This document shows, in pieces, positions 52,602 through 62,342 of a stretch of 64,000 nt of DNA (positions within the stretch are counted from its first letter, which is position 1; each line of letters starts with the position of its first letter). The notes under the pieces are model-generated. The model saw nothing but the letters and a program-made list of their open reading frames with translations. It did not search any database and was not told the origin of the DNA. The DNA lies in NCBI RefSeq assembly GCF_000517425.1, contig NZ_CP006569.1:2718760-2782759 (forward strand). The letters are read 5' to 3'. Source of the DNA: Sodalis praecaptivus (GTDB taxonomy: Bacteria > Pseudomonadota > Gammaproteobacteria > Enterobacterales > Enterobacteriaceae). The position numbers and the translations under genes were made by a program.

Positions 52602-53603
52602 CGCGCAGCGCGCCATCTCCGCCTGCATCGCCGCCAGCGGGCGAATGCCGTCGATCGCATTGGCGGCCCGCAGACAAAAATTGGCGCAGGTATGGCCCAA
52701 GCGGAGCGTCTCCGCCAACGGCCAGCATTGATGGCTACCATAGAGCACGCCGGCGCAGAAAGCATCCCCCGCCCCAACGCTGCCGACAATCCGCCGCGCG
52801 CTGAGGCGCCATGAGGGCAGCCATAGGCCCGGTTGACCGGGCTCTTGCCCCCAGGCGCCCTCTGGCGCATGGATGACCACCCGGCGGCGTACGCCGAGCC
52901 GTTGCAGTTGGTCGGCGGCCTCGGCAACGATAGCCTCCACCAGCCCGCCGCGCTCGTCGCGCAGCGCAAGGCCGGTGAACTCCCCCGCCTCCAGCTCGTT
53001 AATGATGAGGTAATCAAGCCAGCGCAACGCCGGCAGCACCTGTTCACGGTAATGCGGGCCGCCCTGACGCGACACCAGATCCAATGAAGTCAGATACCCC
53101 TGACGCTGCATGGCGGCCAGCAGCCGGGCGCTGCGGGTACCATAGCGTTCGTCGGCGCTATCCAGACGTTCCAGCAACAAAAGATAACCCAGATGAAAAA
53201 TGCGATGGCGGGTATTCAGGCCGGCAAACGCATCCAAATCAAGCCGGCGGTTCGCGCCCGGGGCGTAAAAAAACGTGCGTTGCCCGCCCGGCTCCGTCAT
53301 CACCTGACTCATCGAGGTCCGTTCAAGCGCGGTGCGGCGAACCCGCCGGTTATCGACGCCGTGCGCATCCAGTATGCGGCAAATCAGATCGCCATCGCTG
53401 TCCTCGCCGACCAGGCCGATCGCCGCCAGCGGTAGCGATACTTTCATTTTCGCCAGCGTCAGTAGCACGTTAAGCGGCGAGCCGCCGGTACTTTTCTCGC
53501 TGCGGGTGATTTCACTCAGCCAGCCCGGCCGCGGCCAGTCGCTGATGTTATGCACATGGTCCACCAGCATATTGCCAGCCGCCAAAATTCCCTGCCGTTC
53601 CAT
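52533..53603 (-). CDS. PfkB-family sugar kinase
   Basis: 356 residues with GGSPLNVLLTLAKM (about 40-53) and the C-terminal GSVGAGDAFCAGVLYG catalytic/anion-hole motif (about 278). GAGGAG precedes the ATG. It should phosphorylate the sugar imported by the ribose-type ABC system upstream on the same strand (54152-57675), though a 548-bp gap with a large hairpin separates them. The last 69 bp overlap the convergent response-regulator gene, so the two 3' ends are mutually antisense. Confidence 0.87.
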   Translation of the reverse strand: MERQGILAAGNMLVDHVHNISDWPRPGWLSEITRSEKSTGGSPLNVLLTLAKMKVSLPLAAIGLVGEDSDGDLICRILDAHGVDNRRVRRTALERTSMSQVMTEPGGQRTFFYAPGANRRLDLDAFAGLNTRHRIFHLGYLLLLERLDSADERYGTRSARLLAAMQRQGYLTSLDLVSRQGGPHYREQVLPALRWLDYLIINELEAGEFTGLALRDERGGLVEAIVAEAADQLQRLGVRRRVVIHAPEGAWGQEPGQPGLWLPSWRLSARRIVGSVGAGDAFCAGVLYGSHQCWPLAETLRLGHTCANFCLRAANAIDGIRPLAAMQAEMARCASGDAAGEERRAGPGDVGCENIA

Positions 53604-54151
53604 GGTTGGTGCTCCTCAGGCTTAGCCCGCCCTGCCTCATCGTTTTTTCGCCGCGCTCCGCTTCTATGCCCTTATCCCGTAGGCAGCCTGTCGGCGCGTT
53701 CTCCTGCGCCGCCGGCCACAGGGAAGGCGCGCGGCGATTATCTCCTGCACCGCCGGCGGCCTACCGGTCTCTTCACTTTTCCAACGGCTGTTAGCATAGC
53801 GGCGCGAGGCCTATCTTGATCGCTGTTACCTGAACCGCCATACAACGCCCACGGCAGTTTCGCCGCGGCGCGTACAGCGGCCCATCAGGCAAAATCGCGT
53901 TAAGCTTGCATGGGGTTAAGCGCGCGCATGACCGGCGGACTGGGGCATGGGCCCTAGCGGCGGTGGCAAAGGCGATTACGGTCGCCTTTGGCGCATTGAA
54001 ACCGCCCACCGTTTACCCTTCCGGTACGCCTCATCGGCGCCGGCCTGGGACGCGCCGGACGTGTCAGATGCGCCGGCCGGCAAGCCCGGCGCTATCCTGC
54101 CAACGGATAAACCGGCGCTATCCCGCCGGCCGGCGCATCCGGTGCGCAACG
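53604..54151. other. 548-bp intergenic region
   Basis: Between the PfkB kinase start and the sugar-binding-protein stop, both on minus. Contains the 15-bp inverted repeat at 54067-54139 and otherwise nothing I can call; open frames on plus here look like chance. Confidence 0.5.
54067..54139 (-). terminator. Large stem-loop after the sugar ABC operon
   Basis: GATGCGCCGGCCGGC (54067-54081) and GCCGGCCGGCGCATC (54125-54139) form a perfect 15-bp inverted repeat around a 43-nt loop that itself holds a near-duplicated CCGGCGCTATCC. It sits 12 bp beyond the binding-protein stop on minus. Likely terminator or RNA-stabilising element; no U-tract. Confidence 0.6.
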
Positions 54152-55093
54152 CTATTTCACGGTCCAGCCTTTATACTGATTGACGCTGGTGCGGTCGATG
54201 AGCGTGACCGGGATCAGCACCGGCTGTTTCGGCGCCGGTTTACCCTGCAAAATGTCATAGCCGATCTCCACCGCTTTCGACGCCATCACCTGCGGATCCT
54301 GCGCCGGCGTGGCCACGAACAGCGAATTTTGGCGTTTTAGCGCCTCTTCGCCGTCCGGCGAACCGTCGACGCCGACGATGAAGAACTCCTTGCGCTGCGC
54401 CTGTTTAGCGGCCAGATCGGCGCCAATGGCGGTGGGATCGTTAATCGCAAACACGCCGTCGATATGCGGATTGGCCGATAATAATGAGGTCATCACTTCC
54501 AACCCCCCTTCGCGGCTGCCCTTGGCATTCTGGTTATAGGACAGCAGTTTGATAGCCGGGTATTTTTTCAGCTCGGTCATACAACCTTCCACCCGGTTCT
54601 GCACCGCCGACACCGGCGGTCCATTAATGATTACCACGTTGCCCTTTTGTTTTAGACGATCGGCAATATAATGGCAGGCCATCGCGCCGGCCTGGGTATT
54701 ATCGGAGGTGATGGTGGCGTCCGCGCCCTCGGCGGCCACGTCCACCGCCACCACCACAATACCGGCATCGCGCGCGCGTTTCACCGCCGGGCCAATACCT
54801 TGGGAATCCGCGGCGTTAAGGATAATCATGTCCACTTTCGCCGCGATAAAATTATCAATCTGCGCCACCTGCTGCCCGAGATCATAGCCGCTGGACACCA
54901 GGGTCACATTGACTTTGTCGCCGGCCAGCTCCCGCGCTTTACGCTCCGCGCCTTTAGTTATCTGCACGAAAAACGGATTGGCCAAATCGCCCACCGTCAC
55001 GCCTATCGATTTTAACTCTTTACCCTGCGCCAGCGGCGCCGTCAGTAGCGTTGCGGCGGTCAGCATACCGCCCATAATTGCATTAAAACGCAT
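54152..55093 (-). CDS. Ribose-type sugar ABC transporter, binding protein
   Basis: 313 residues from the ATG at 55093 (GGGAG upstream); longer readings are unlikely. Signal peptide ends near residue 25 (APLAQGKEL). The RbsB-like fold is clear: GVTVGDLANPFFVQITKGAE, ILNAADSQGIGPAV and INDPTAIGAD. It binds a monosaccharide in the periplasm and is last of the ATPase-permease-binding-protein order. A strong hairpin follows. Confidence 0.9.
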   Translation of the reverse strand: MRFNAIMGGMLTAATLLTAPLAQGKELKSIGVTVGDLANPFFVQITKGAERKARELAGDKVNVTLVSSGYDLGQQVAQIDNFIAAKVDMIILNAADSQGIGPAVKRARDAGIVVVAVDVAAEGADATITSDNTQAGAMACHYIADRLKQKGNVVIINGPPVSAVQNRVEGCMTELKKYPAIKLLSYNQNAKGSREGGLEVMTSLLSANPHIDGVFAINDPTAIGADLAAKQAQRKEFFIVGVDGSPDGEEALKRQNSLFVATPAQDPQVMASKAVEIGYDILQGKPAPKQPVLIPVTLIDRTSVNQYKGWTVK

Positions 55094-55163
55094 CGTTGTT
55101 CTCCCACAGAGCATAATGTTATCGCCGACAGCGCAACGGCGTACCCGTGACCTGTTACTGCCG

Positions 55164-56153
55164 TTAACCGGCCTGATGATGGCGGGTGCGATATTTATCA
55201 ATCAGTACCGCGATGATAATGACCGCCCCTTTGATCACCAATTGCCAGAAATAGGAGACGCCCATCAGCGTCATACCGTTGTTGAGCGTGGCAATAATCA
55301 ACGCGCCCACCAATGTGCCGGTGATGGTGCCGATACCGCCGACAAAGCTGGTGCCGCCCAGGATCACCGCAGCGATGGCGTCCAGCTCATAGCCCACGCC
55401 CAGGTTGCCGTTGGCGCTGTAAAGGCGCGAGGCGCTCATTAATCCGGCGAGCCCGGACAGCAGGCCGCTGGCGGCATAAACGAACAACAGCACCGCGCCG
55501 ACTTTAATGCCGGTGAGCCGCGCCGCCTGCATGTTGCCGCCTACCGCGTAAATATGAATACCCAGCGTGGTGCGGCGCAGAATAAACCAGCACAGCGCAA
55601 TGACCGTAAACGCCAGAATAATCAGCCAGGGCAGCGGGCCAAGGTACCCGTTGCCGATCCACTCAAAATTGATATCGGCATTGATGACCGTGGTACCGTC
55701 CGCCAACAGATACGCGGCGCCGCGCAGAGCGGTGTAGGTGCCGAGCGTGACGATAAACGGCGGCAGCCCCGCCCAGGCCACCAGCACGCCGTTAAACAGC
55801 CCCATGATCAATCCGGCGGCCAGCGCCGCGGGGATGGTCAATCCCGCCCACGCAGGGTTAAGCGACACCAGCATAGCCACCACCGCCGTCGTGCCCAGCA
55901 TAGAGCCCACCGACAAATCAATGCCGCCGGTCAAAATGATGAACGTCATCCCCGCCGCCAGCACGATGTTGATCGACGCCTGGCGGGTAATATTGAGCAG
56001 ATTGGCGTCGGTGAAAAAATTCGGCGTCACCACGCCGAACACCGCGACGATGACGATAAGCATCGGCAGGATGCCGACGCTTTGCAGGATATCGCTCCAT
56101 AGCGCCCGTTTGAGCCGGGGAGGCGCGCCCCGTGACGATTCAGTGGCTGGCAT
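55164..56153 (-). CDS. Ribose-type sugar ABC transporter, permease
   Basis: 329 residues, about 9-10 membrane segments, RbsC-family: ILTGGIDLSVGSMLG (about 76-90), GGNMQAARLTGI (about 203) and GGTSFVGGIGTITGTLVGA (about 263). GGAG precedes the ATG. It lies 10 bp after the ATPase and 70 bp before the binding protein. Confidence 0.92.
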   Translation of the reverse strand: MPATESSRGAPPRLKRALWSDILQSVGILPMLIVIVAVFGVVTPNFFTDANLLNITRQASINIVLAAGMTFIILTGGIDLSVGSMLGTTAVVAMLVSLNPAWAGLTIPAALAAGLIMGLFNGVLVAWAGLPPFIVTLGTYTALRGAAYLLADGTTVINADINFEWIGNGYLGPLPWLIILAFTVIALCWFILRRTTLGIHIYAVGGNMQAARLTGIKVGAVLLFVYAASGLLSGLAGLMSASRLYSANGNLGVGYELDAIAAVILGGTSFVGGIGTITGTLVGALIIATLNNGMTLMGVSYFWQLVIKGAVIIIAVLIDKYRTRHHQAG

Positions 56154-56163
56154 GCGTTACTCC

Positions 56164-57675
56164 TCATGCGTTGGCGGTTAAGGGAAGATCAACGCCGGTG
56201 GCCAGCGTCATGATTTTTTCCTGACTCATGTCGTCGCCGCGCAATTCGCCGGCGATAGCGCCTTCGCGCATCACGTACACCCGATCGCTCATCCCCACCA
56301 CTTCGGGCAATTCGCTGGAAATCATCAAGATGGCCACCCCCTGGCTCGCCATGTCGTTCATCATGCGATAGATTTCGCTTTTCGCGCCGACATCGACGCC
56401 ACGGGTGGGCTCATCGAGCAGCAGGATACGCGGGCGGATAGCGACCCAGCGCGACACCAGCAGTTTTTGTTGATTGCCGCCGGACAGGCCCCCGGCTCTC
56501 ACTTGCGCATGCGGCACGCGGATCTGTAGCGCGTCGATAGCGCCGGCGGAAATGCGCCGGGCCTTGGCGCGGTTGATAAGACCGAAGCGCGCGTCGCGCG
56601 TCAGCGTCGGCATGACAATGTTTTCATGGGCCGCCAATTCGAGAAAGAGCCCCTGCTCTTTACGGTTCTCGGTGAGAAACCCGATGCCCAGGGCGATTGC
56701 CGCGCGCGGTGATCCGATGCTGACCGGCCGGCCGTCGAGGGCTATCTGGCCGCCGGTTTTCTCGCGTACGCCGAAAATCAGTTGCGCCAGCTCCGAGCGC
56801 CCCGCCCCGACCAAACCGGCCAGCCCGACGATTTCCCCGGCGCGGACCTCCAGACTGCACGGCCGGACTTTACGGCCGTCGGTCAGCGCCTCCACCGTCA
56901 AACGGGGCGCGCCGCCGGCCGCCGCCGGCGGTTTATTAAACAAATCGCTCAGCGGCCTGCCGACCATCATCCGCACCAGCTCGCTGGCGGACAGTTGCTC
57001 GCGTGTCAGGGCGCCGACGTAACGGCCGTCGCGCAGCACGCTGACGCGATCGGACAAGGCGTACACCTCCGCCATGCGATGGCTGATATAAATAATCGCC
57101 ATTCCCTCCTGCCGCAGCCGTTTGATCAACGCGAACAGCTGCTCGGTTTCCCGCGTCGACAGCGCGGCGGTCGGTTCGTCCATCACCAGAATTCGGCTCT
57201 GTCGGTGCAGAGCGCGGGCGATCTCCACCTGCTGCTGCTCGGCAATGCTAAGCCCCATCACCCGATCGCTGGCGCGAAAGCGCGCGCCCAGCCGGTCTAG
57301 AACCTGCTGCGCCGTCTGCACCATCTGCCGACGGTGGACCAGCCCGGCGCGGTGAATTTCGCTGCCGAGAAAGATATTTTCCGCGACGGTGAGATTGGGG
57401 GCGAGATTCAGCTCCTGATAGATCAAGGTAATGCCGGCCGCCAAAGCCTCTTTCGGTCCTTTTATCAGCTGCGGCTGGCCGTCTATCAAGATCTCGCCGC
57501 TGGTCGCCGGATAGGCGCCGGCGAGGATCTTCATCAGCGTGCTTTTGCCCGCGCCGTTTTCACCCATCAGCGCATGCACTTCGCCGGCATACACCGTCAA
57601 GTTGACCTCTTGCAGCGCATAAAAATGACCAAAGCGGCGTGAAATGGCTTTCATTTGCAATAGCGGAGTCGTCAT
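56164..57675 (-). CDS. Ribose-type sugar ABC transporter, double ATPase
   Basis: 503 residues, RbsA-like with two ATPase modules. First: Walker [10 protein letters not shown] (about 39-47), signature [15 protein letters not shown], Walker B MDEPTAAL. Second (about 260-495): degenerate Walker [11 protein letters not shown], signature [23 protein letters not shown]. This asymmetry is normal in the family. It heads the operon; the hybrid-kinase gene diverges from it with about 140 bp between. Confidence 0.92.
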   Translation of the reverse strand: MTTPLLQMKAISRRFGHFYALQEVNLTVYAGEVHALMGENGAGKSTLMKILAGAYPATSGEILIDGQPQLIKGPKEALAAGITLIYQELNLAPNLTVAENIFLGSEIHRAGLVHRRQMVQTAQQVLDRLGARFRASDRVMGLSIAEQQQVEIARALHRQSRILVMDEPTAALSTRETEQLFALIKRLRQEGMAIIYISHRMAEVYALSDRVSVLRDGRYVGALTREQLSASELVRMMVGRPLSDLFNKPPAAAGGAPRLTVEALTDGRKVRPCSLEVRAGEIVGLAGLVGAGRSELAQLIFGVREKTGGQIALDGRPVSIGSPRAAIALGIGFLTENRKEQGLFLELAAHENIVMPTLTRDARFGLINRAKARRISAGAIDALQIRVPHAQVRAGGLSGGNQQKLLVSRWVAIRPRILLLDEPTRGVDVGAKSEIYRMMNDMASQGVAILMISSELPEVVGMSDRVYVMREGAIAGELRGDDMSQEKIMTLATGVDLPLTANA

Positions 57676-57817
57676 GCTGCCCTCGCCTGGATAGGGGATG
57701 CAGGCAGTAGAACATCGTTAAATAAATGTAAAATGTCAAACGTCATTCATCTTTGTCATAGTCCGGCGGCGGCGCCCCTTTATACTGCGGTTCTCGACGC
57801 CAGTGCGGAGCGGATTT
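57676..57817. promoter_or_regulatory. Divergent promoter of the sugar ABC operon and hybrid kinase
   Basis: AT-rich with repeated words ATGTAAAATGTCA, CGTCATTCAT and TTTGTCAT (57734-57765), a pattern that could be direct-repeat sites for the OmpR-family regulator. Only a candidate. Confidence 0.35.
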
Positions 57818-60457
57818 ATGGCCCTTGCAGCAATGCCTCCCCGATTACTCGCCGGCGCGCGCGGCCGCTTGCTGATGTTCAATCTGCTGGTGGTGGCGGT
57901 AACGCTGATGGTGAGTAGCGTGGCCATCATGGGATTTCATCACGCCGGCACGATTCAGGAGCAGGCGCAGGAGCGCACCCTGGATGATATGACCGGTAGC
58001 CTGGCGCTGGCGCGCGATACGGCCAATGTGGCGACCGCGGCCGTTCGCTTGTCGCAGGTTATCGGCGCGCTGGAGTACCGCAGCGAAGCCGACCGGCTCA
58101 AGCAGACCCAGCGGGCGCTACAGCATTCGCTGTCGGTTATCGCCGTTTCGCCATTGGCCCGCAGCGAACCAGAGCTGGTACGCCTGATAACCGAACGCAG
58201 CCTCACCCTGGAGCGCAGCATCGGCCATCTGCTCACCCTGAGCCATATTCGCCATTTACAGCGTAATCAGCTGCTGAGCGCGCTGTATCAGTGCCAATTA
58301 ACCCTTGCCCACATTGATTTGATGATGCGGCGTCAGGGGGTGAACCAGCCCTCCGTTGGATTACGGCGCGAAATCGATCAATTACTCACTATCGCTATTG
58401 ATACCCCCTCCCCCCATGCCGTGATGTTCCAGCTCGATCGGGTCATGGGCGAATGGCCCACATTAGCGGGCCCAGGCGGCGTACTGGGCGCCAAAATTCA
58501 GCAGTTTCGCGCCGGCCAGCGGCGGCTGACGCCGATTGCGCAGGCGTTGGACAACAGCGATCTGGCCATAGCCTTTTACACCTATCAAATCAAAGCGCTG
58601 GTGGCGATGCTTAATCTGGACATTACCCGCTATGTCGCCAAGGTGGCGCAAACCACCGAGCACCGGACCGAAGCCACCCATCGCGAACTGAATTCGGTCA
58701 TTGCGTTTATCGGTTTGTTCGCGCTGATAGCGCTGGTGATAACCGGTTTTGCCGGGCTCTATATTTATCGCAATCTCGGCTCTAATCTTACCGCCATCGC
58801 CAGTGCGATGACCCGGCTGGCGAGCGGCGAGCGGGAGGTCAGCGTGCCGGCGCTCACCCGGCGCGACGAGCTGGGGGATTTGGCGCGCGCCTTCAATGTG
58901 TTTGCCCGCAATACCGCCTCCCTTGAGCAAACCTCGCGGCTGCTGAGAGAGAAAAGTACCCAATTGGAAACCACCTTTATCGCCATGCGCGACGGCTTCG
59001 CACTGTTCGACCGCGAGGGTAAGCTGGTGGTCTGGAATCCGCAATATCCGCTGCTGCTGGGCCTGCCCGGCGAGAGTCTCCAACGCGGACAGCAGGATTC
59101 GACGCTGCTAAAGTCCGTCAGCCATCAGGATGCCGCCTGGCTGGGCGAGCAGCGCTGGGAAGAGGCGCTGACGGATTTGCGCCGGGCGCTGCCGCAGCCG
59201 CAGGAGTTGCGGCTGGCGGACGGGCGGGTGATTGAGTTACGTTTTAGCCCGGTGCCCGGTCATGGCATGGTCAATACCGTGCTGGAACGCACCGAACGGC
59301 GCGCGCTGGAAGAAGCGCTGGTACACAGCCAGAAAATGAAGGCGGTCGGCCAGTTGACCGGCGGGCTGGCGCACGATTTCAATAATTTGCTGGCGGTGAT
59401 TATCGGCAGCCTGGAGCTCACCGGCGGCTACGCCGCGGATGCCGCCGCCGGCCGACGTATCGCCCGCGCGCTAAAAGCGGCGGAGCGCGCGGCGCAGCTT
59501 ACCCAGCGATTGCTGGCGTTCTCGCGCAAGCAATCGCTGTCGCCGCGGGCGGTGGATGTCGCCGCGCTAGTGGAGAGCCTGCACGAATTGATGACACATT
59601 CCCTGCTGCCGGGTCAGTCGCTGGTGATAGATGCCCAGCCGGGCCTTTGGCATGCCTGGATCGATCCCGGCCAGCTAGAAAATGCGTTAATGAACCTGGT
59701 GGTCAACGCGCGCGACGCCATGCAGGGACGTGATGGGGATATCCAGTTGCGCATCGTCAATCAACGCGTGGCGCGCAGCAGCGGCAAGCAGCAGGAGATG
59801 GTGACGCTTGAAGTCATCGATCAAGGCTGCGGCATGCCCCCCGACGTACGGGCGCAGGTGTTCGAGCCGTTTTTTACCACCAAGGCGGTGGGCAGCGGCA
59901 GCGGTCTTGGTCTCTCGATGGTGTACGGTTTTATTCGCCAATCCGGCGGTAAAGTGCGGTTGGACACCGCCCCCGGCCAGGGGACGCGGGTACAACTGCA
60001 ACTGCCGCGCGCGCCGGCCCAGGCGCCCGCGCTGCCGCAGCCCCTGCCGGTGGTAGCGTCCAGCGAGGTGGAGCGTCTGGTATTGGTGCTGGAGGATGAA
60101 GAGGACGTGCGCCAAACGCTATGCGAACATTTGCATCAGTTGGGTTATCTGACCATTGAGTGCGCCGATGGCGAACGGGCGCTGAGCCTGCTGCGTCAGA
60201 CGCCAGAAATTAATATGCTGCTAAGCGATTTGATGCTGCCGGGCGCGCTCAACGGAGTCGATGTTATCCGTCTGGCGATGCAACAGCATCCCGCGCTGGC
60301 GGTGCTGCTGGTCAGCGGTCAGGATTTGCGTCACCGTGTCGACGGCGCACTGCCGTTTTGCGAGCGGCTGGCCAAGCCCTTTAGCCAGCCGCAGTTGGCG
60401 CAGGCGTTGCGCCGCGCCTGGCAGCGCAGCGTCACCACCCGGCGGCGCAACGGTTAA
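57818..60457 (+). CDS. Hybrid sensor histidine kinase with C-terminal receiver (TorS-like layout)
   Basis: 879 residues from the ATG at 57818 (GGAG 7 bases before; a GTG five codons earlier is weaker). TM1 about 18-40, periplasmic helical sensor about 41-292, TM2 about 293-317, HAMP about 318-372, a PAS-like domain about 380-490, HisKA with H519 (GLAHDFNNLLA), HATPase with NLVVNARDAM, DQGCGMP and GSGLGLS, receiver about 753-875 with D804 and K853. No HPt domain is present, so phosphotransfer to the OmpR-type regulator at 51849 would need a separate HPt or direct transfer. Its position opposite the sugar importer suggests sugar sensing. Confidence 0.88.
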   Translation: MALAAMPPRLLAGARGRLLMFNLLVVAVTLMVSSVAIMGFHHAGTIQEQAQERTLDDMTGSLALARDTANVATAAVRLSQVIGALEYRSEADRLKQTQRALQHSLSVIAVSPLARSEPELVRLITERSLTLERSIGHLLTLSHIRHLQRNQLLSALYQCQLTLAHIDLMMRRQGVNQPSVGLRREIDQLLTIAIDTPSPHAVMFQLDRVMGEWPTLAGPGGVLGAKIQQFRAGQRRLTPIAQALDNSDLAIAFYTYQIKALVAMLNLDITRYVAKVAQTTEHRTEATHRELNSVIAFIGLFALIALVITGFAGLYIYRNLGSNLTAIASAMTRLASGEREVSVPALTRRDELGDLARAFNVFARNTASLEQTSRLLREKSTQLETTFIAMRDGFALFDREGKLVVWNPQYPLLLGLPGESLQRGQQDSTLLKSVSHQDAAWLGEQRWEEALTDLRRALPQPQELRLADGRVIELRFSPVPGHGMVNTVLERTERRALEEALVHSQKMKAVGQLTGGLAHDFNNLLAVIIGSLELTGGYAADAAAGRRIARALKAAERAAQLTQRLLAFSRKQSLSPRAVDVAALVESLHELMTHSLLPGQSLVIDAQPGLWHAWIDPGQLENALMNLVVNARDAMQGRDGDIQLRIVNQRVARSSGKQQEMVTLEVIDQGCGMPPDVRAQVFEPFFTTKAVGSGSGLGLSMVYGFIRQSGGKVRLDTAPGQGTRVQLQLPRAPAQAPALPQPLPVVASSEVERLVLVLEDEEDVRQTLCEHLHQLGYLTIECADGERALSLLRQTPEINMLLSDLMLPGALNGVDVIRLAMQQHPALAVLLVSGQDLRHRVDGALPFCERLAKPFSQPQLAQALRRAWQRSVTTRRRNG

Positions 60458-60556
60458 CGCCACCGACCGGCTTCCGCCCCTGGCGGATGACGGATAGCGT
60501 CTGGCCGCCGCCGCGGGCGCCCTTTGCTAATAACTGAGGACGGGGCAAACCGCCCG

Positions 60557-61420
60557 TTAGCCCGCGGTCCCGGTCATCACCGGCATCCCCCCTGGGCAGG
60601 TGCAAACCCAGGCAGCCACTTTACTGGCCGCGCGATTGATTTCCGCCAGCGGCGCATGTTGTAACGCCAGCACCGTCGCCACCGCGGTGAAAGCATCGCC
60701 CGCGCCCACCGTATCGACCGTTGCCACCGACTGTCCCGGCAACGCATCGCGTTCATCGCCGCGCAGTAGCACGCTTCCGCGCTCGCCGCGGGTATAGATC
60801 AGCATGTCCAGCCGCGCCGTGCGGCGCAGATGCTGATAAAACCCGTCCGGATCGCGCGGAAGACTGAACATGTCGGCTATCAGCGGCAGCTCTTCGTCGT
60901 TCAGCTTGAGAAAATTGGCGTAGCGCAGGCAGAACGCAATCACCGCCGGCGTATAGTGGCCCTGGCGTAGATTGATATCCACCACCACTTTGCCCGCCGG
61001 CGGCAGCAGCGTCACCAGCATGTGCAGCAACCGCTGATTCGGTGGATGGCGCTGTACCAGGCTGCCGAAATACAACACATCCGCCGCGCGCACCGCAGCC
61101 ACCAGCGTAACATCAGGGTGGATGACATCCCAGGCGACGGGGGAGACGATGTCATACTCGGGCACGCCCCGCGCCTTCAGCGTCACCTCAACCTTGCCGG
61201 TGGGGTAACGTGCATTGCGCTGTACATGGCAGGCGACGCCGCGCCGGGCCAGTTCAACCAGCAGGTCATCGCCGGCGGCATCGTTCCCGACCGCCGACAT
61301 CAGCCGCGCCTGCGCGCCCATAAGCGTGGCATGATAGATAAAATTGCCCGCCGCGCCGCCTATCTGGCGGCCACCGGGATAACAGTCCCACAGCAACTCC
61401 CCCACCGCAATTATGTTCAT
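60557..61420 (-). CDS. PfkB-family sugar kinase (fructokinase-like)
   Basis: 287 residues from the ATG at 61420; an upstream-extended frame has no good ribosome site. ELLWDCYPGGRQIGGAAGNF (first 30 residues) and DTVGAGDAFTAVATVLAL near the C-terminus are PfkB signatures; GELLWD is typical of fructokinases. It converges on the hybrid kinase gene. It may phosphorylate fructose or mannose taken up by the ribose-type importer; two PfkB kinases around one importer suggest more than one substrate. Confidence 0.86.
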   Translation of the reverse strand: MNIIAVGELLWDCYPGGRQIGGAAGNFIYHATLMGAQARLMSAVGNDAAGDDLLVELARRGVACHVQRNARYPTGKVEVTLKARGVPEYDIVSPVAWDVIHPDVTLVAAVRAADVLYFGSLVQRHPPNQRLLHMLVTLLPPAGKVVVDINLRQGHYTPAVIAFCLRYANFLKLNDEELPLIADMFSLPRDPDGFYQHLRRTARLDMLIYTRGERGSVLLRGDERDALPGQSVATVDTVGAGDAFTAVATVLALQHAPLAEINRAASKVAAWVCTCPGGMPVMTGTAG

Positions 61421-61542
61421 AGGCTCTTCATCCGGGTTACTGACGTGATGATTACTATAGTCATCCTTGCGCCCGAGATCTGCGGAATCGCTCTCAGCAA
61501 TATTATTTGACGCCGCGCACGCGTCGGGAGGGGGCCTAATAC

Positions 61543-61760
61543 CGCCATGAGTCCGCTTAAGCTTAATGGGTCGACGCGCGCGACGAGACAGGGCGCTTTT
61601 CGCCATGAGTCCGTGTTAGCTTAATCAGTCGCCGCGCGCGACGAGAGAGGGTGCTTTTCGCCATGAGTCGGTGTTAGCTTAATCAGTCGCCGTGCGCGAC
61701 GAGAGAGGGTGATCTTCGCCATGAGTCCGTTTTAGCTTAATCAGTCGCCGCGCGTGACAA
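61543..61760. repeat. 58-59-bp tandem array
   Basis: GCCATGAGTC(C/G)G recurs at 61543, 61602, 61660 and 61718 (spacing 59, 58, 58). Units share TTAGCTTAATCAGTCGCCG and CGACGAGAGAGGGT. Four units, slightly diverged. Upstream of the kinase start, not at a gene end. Confidence 0.85.
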
Positions 61761-61862
61761 GAAAGAGTCCGTTATCAGGAACCGGCGACCGGGCGCGCTT
61801 GCGTAGCCCCGTTCGGCGGACTGCCGCAAGCGACCTTTCCGGCCGGTGTCGCAGATGCCGGC

Positions 61863-61964
61863 GCCAACGCCAACGCCAACGCCAACGCCAACGCCAACGC
61901 CAACGCCAACGCCAACGCCAACGCCAACGCCAACGCCAACGCCAACGCCAACGCCAACGCCAAC
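61863..61964. repeat. Hexanucleotide microsatellite (GCCAAC)17
   Basis: Seventeen perfect copies of GCCAAC, then one broken copy (ACCAGA). Because six is a multiple of three all frames stay open across it, giving Thr-Pro, Gln-Arg or Gly-Val repeats; none is judged coding. Perfect purity suggests recent slippage. Confidence 0.92.
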
Positions 61965-62342
61965 ACCAGAATCTCTATCCCTACCTAGCGCGTCAAGGGT
62001 AATTGCGTTCAATGGCACGATGCCCCGCCCGTTAAAACATTTCATAACCAATAATTTTAAATTTAATCATTATTTTCAATATCTTAAACGGAGCATAAAC
62101 GAGTAGCCGATTTCAGTGATCCTCTTCAACCACTTGATTAACCTTTATCGTGTCGCGCTGAATATCGGCGCAACTGACCCGTCTGGTCGCGGCCGCCGCG
62201 TAGTTCACTGCGTGCTAGGGGATAGGCTGCCGGCGCGCGGCGTTAAACCCCAAACCGCGCGGATTTCACCGGCGCGCGGCGTCAAGGCCTGCCGCGGTGA
62301 GCGCTGGCCTTGATCTTCTCTAACATGAACAAGGGAGTGTTA

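Larger units (their letters stand above)
61421..62342. other. 922-bp intergenic region with two repeat arrays
   Basis: Between the fructokinase-like start (minus) and the bicupin gene (plus). It holds a 58-59-bp array, a hexanucleotide array, an AT-rich block (62036-62100) and a duplicated CCGGCGCGCGGCGT word near 62235 and 62270. No convincing gene. Confidence 0.55.

Noticed and set aside
53906-54340. 144-codon plus-strand ORF
   Set aside because: It runs antisense into the sugar-binding-protein gene and its sequence is of chance type.
61737-62106. Thr-Pro and Gly-Val repeat proteins across the hexanucleotide array
   Set aside because: Any frame stays open across a 6-bp repeat; no supporting start context or conserved flank.
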